From: DATMBL01 sp050735975 | GTDB lineage: Bacteria; Desulfobacterota; Binatia; UBA9968 | Reading direction: 5' to 3' | Length of the DNA stretch: 5,702 nt | Assembly: GCA_050735975.1 (NCBI GenBank) | Contig: JBOHVS010000160.1 | Span: forward strand, 1-5,702 | Shown: positions 4,668 to 5,702 of the stretch, piece by piece | How positions within the stretch are numbered: the first letter of the stretch is position 1 | Layout: each line of letters starts with the position of its first letter | The notes under the pieces: generated by a model | Told to the model about the DNA's origin: nothing | Databases searched by the model: none | The model's input: the letters and a program-made list of their open reading frames with translations, nothing else | Made by a program: the position numbers and the translations under genes

Positions 4668-5414
4668 AGCTTTGCGCTCGTCATCTGGGGCCCCCGCAAG
4701 ACGAAGCCAGGCTAGGACCAGAGTGCGGATGAGAGTTAGTGCAGTGCCGTGCGCCATTGGTTGCGTGGGCGGGTCGCCGCGGTCCTTTCCATGACGACCA
4801 TCACTCCGGAGGACGCTGTAGCTGTTCGCACTACGCCTGAATAGTTCGGCATCAGCGCGAGAGATCCAGCCACGGTCAAACATCTGGCTGCCGACCTCAG
4901 CTTCCACTAACTCGAAGAGAAGGTAAAGCTCAGACCAGGTCAGGTGTGGCCGGCCAACCATAATAAGGGCGTCACGTGCTCGGGGGAAGCGCGAGGCGGC
5001 TACGAGAAGCGGTGAGGCGGCTGCCTCAGCGGGGTCAGGTTGGACCTTGCCTCCGATCACCACGCGTACCGACCCCGCCTTGACGCGCATCTCCGCGGGA
5101 CCAACGGCCACCACGGTGTGACGAACCGTGGCTGAGGCATCTATTCCATAGAGCTGGTCGGAAAGCGAGACGGAACGGAAGCTCGGGTTCAGGAGGCGAC
5201 CAATGCCGTTAAGGAGCTCGAGCTGCTCTTCGGCGAAAGCACGGACCGGCTGATAGTTGTCGCCCACGATCTTCGGTGGGATCACAAGCACAAAGCCATT
5301 GTCGCGTTGCGTGACGTGGACATCTTGTCCGGCAAACCAAAGTGGCAGATCTTCTAAGTCAAACCTATGCCCGAGCAGAGGCACAATCCAAGAAGCAATC
5401 TGCTGCTTTTCCAT
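4662..5414 (-). CDS. Conserved hypothetical protein (250 residues)
   Basis: Function unknown. There is no signal peptide and no clear membrane helix, so it is probably cytoplasmic. The N-terminal 125 residues look like a mixed alpha/beta domain (FAGQDVHVTQRDNGFVLVIP, 28-46; VRHTVVAVGPAEMRVKAGSVRVVIGG, 97-122). The C-terminal part has a pattern I have seen in unannotated bacterial proteins: LTWSELYLLFELVEAEVG (158-175), LFRRSANSYSVLRSDGRHG (191-209) and PPTQPMAHGTALTLIRTLVLAWL (215-237), with conserved-looking Arg/His residues in the SDGRHG segment. This resembles a small helical domain found downstream of various N-termini. The ATG at 5414 has no good ribosome site and a 26-base leader. The last codon and TAA are supplied by the attC R'' (GGCTAAC). 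Confidence 0.75.
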   Translation of the reverse strand: MEKQQIASWIVPLLGHRFDLEDLPLWFAGQDVHVTQRDNGFVLVIPPKIVGDNYQPVRAFAEEQLELLNGIGRLLNPSFRSVSLSDQLYGIDASATVRHTVVAVGPAEMRVKAGSVRVVIGGKVQPDPAEAAASPLLVAASRFPRARDALIMVGRPHLTWSELYLLFELVEAEVGSQMFDRGWISRADAELFRRSANSYSVLRSDGRHGKDRGDPPTQPMAHGTALTLIRTLVLAWLRLAGAPDDERKAG

Positions 5415-5434
5415 TGTTTGGCGCGACGGAAGCT

Positions 5435-5492
5435 GGCTAACCCAAAGCTCAGTCGGCGCTCTTAGCGATCGGTCTGAAGCGAAAAGTTAGCC
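5435..5492 (-). repeat. attC: attC site of the RelE/ParE-toxin cassette
   Basis: 58 bases. Minus strand: R'' GGCTAAC, L'' GCTTCAGACCG, variable loop with a GCGCT-type stem, L' CGACTGAGC and R' GTTAGCC. The outer arms are exact complements, and the inner arms resemble those at 2001-2054 and 3694-3752. The cassette boundary is between 5440 and 5441. Confidence 0.92.
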
Positions 5493-5702
5493 CACCATCT
5501 TGTCATATTCAGAGTGAGCGCCAATCCAAAACCACAATAGATCCTCACCCGCCTCTGTGGCCAACGCGCGGTAGCGCAGACCAACCCGCGCGGCGCGGTA
5601 CTTTCCAACTTTCTTGAAGCGCAGTGATCGGTGAGAAGGGTTTGACTTGAGAAGTTCGAAGTTCTTGTCTGCAAGCTCTTGAATCGGTTTCGGAAGAGCT
5701 CG
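5487..5702 (-). CDS. RelE/ParE-family toxin, C-terminal part (cut by right edge)
   Basis: The last 71 residues of a toxin of a type II toxin-antitoxin system; the frame is open to the window edge and no start codon is visible. Diagnostic stretches are NPSHRSLRFKKVG (21-33 of the visible part), YRAARVGLRYRALA (35-48) and LLWFWIGAHSEYDKMVG (55-71), the usual ending of one RelE/ParE subfamily (WFWIG.H.EYD). Family members are either ribosome-dependent mRNA interferases or gyrase poisons; this part does not decide which. Its antitoxin gene should lie just upstream, beyond the right edge, since the attC follows the toxin directly. Gly and stop come from the attC R'' (GGC TAA C). Confidence 0.82.
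   Translation of the reverse strand, partial: RALPKPIQELADKNFELLKSNPSHRSLRFKKVGKYRAARVGLRYRALATEAGEDLLWFWIGAHSEYDKMVG

Noticed and set aside
4238..4732. Plus-strand ORF of 164 codons
   Set aside because: It lies opposite the methyltransferase and runs through an attC site. Its translation has no recognisable domain, while the minus-strand frame has all methyltransferase motifs.
5462..5674. Minus-strand ORF of 70 codons near the right edge
   Set aside because: It is out of frame with the RelE/ParE toxin coded by the same bases and crosses the attC. The toxin frame has clear family similarity.
1..5702. CRISPR array, tRNA, rRNA or riboswitch
   Set aside because: The repeats present are attC sites with differing sequences and gene-sized spacing. 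No regular short-spaced repeats and no tRNA- or rRNA-like stretch were seen by eye.

Overview
The window is a stretch of an integron gene-cassette array, read entirely on the minus strand. Seven clear attC recombination sites and one degenerate one separate short, unrelated genes. Each clear site has the usual outer pair (GCCTAAC- or GGCTAAC-like and GTTAGGC-like 7-mers). Most also have inner L''/L' arms with the extra unpaired base on the L'' side that sets attC orientation. All sites point the same way as the genes, so the array runs from right (integrase-proximal, outside the window) to left (distal). No integrase, attI or Pc promoter is visible.

From proximal to distal the array holds: the C-terminal part of a RelE/ParE-family toxin (cut by the right edge), a 250-residue protein of unknown function, a class I SAM-dependent methyltransferase, a 98-residue membrane protein, a HIT-family hydrolase, a 192-residue multi-span membrane protein, an exported small cupin broken by an in-frame TAA, and a HigB2/HigA2-like toxin-antitoxin pair. 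After the last attC (615-663) comes a spacer of about 200 bp. It is followed by the start of a D-2-hydroxyacid dehydrogenase gene cut by the left edge, which is probably chromosomal flank beyond the array.

The long mixed array, toxin-antitoxin cassettes and varied base composition suggest a sedentary chromosomal integron of a proteobacterium, but the species cannot be told. The 98-residue membrane gene is clearly AT-rich, while the dehydrogenase and the 250-residue gene are GC-rich, as expected for cassettes from different sources. Most cassettes have short leaders (about 20-90 bases) and no good promoter, so they probably depend on transcription from upstream. The higBA cassette has a long leader with promoter-like and operator-like elements.

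The most unusual points are: (i) a cupin gene stopped by one codon whose reading frame continues cleanly to the attC; (ii) a perfect 20-bp inverted repeat, resembling a REP/MITE element, beside that cupin's decayed attC; (iii) an attC whose R' core is the centre of a perfect 22-bp palindrome and which lacks a recognisable L' arm; (iv) an attC with a 41-bp near-perfect hairpin in its variable region; and (v) toxin genes at both ends of the visible array. I found no sign of a wholly new defence or enzymatic system. The three unrecognised cassette proteins are the best candidates for undescribed functions.
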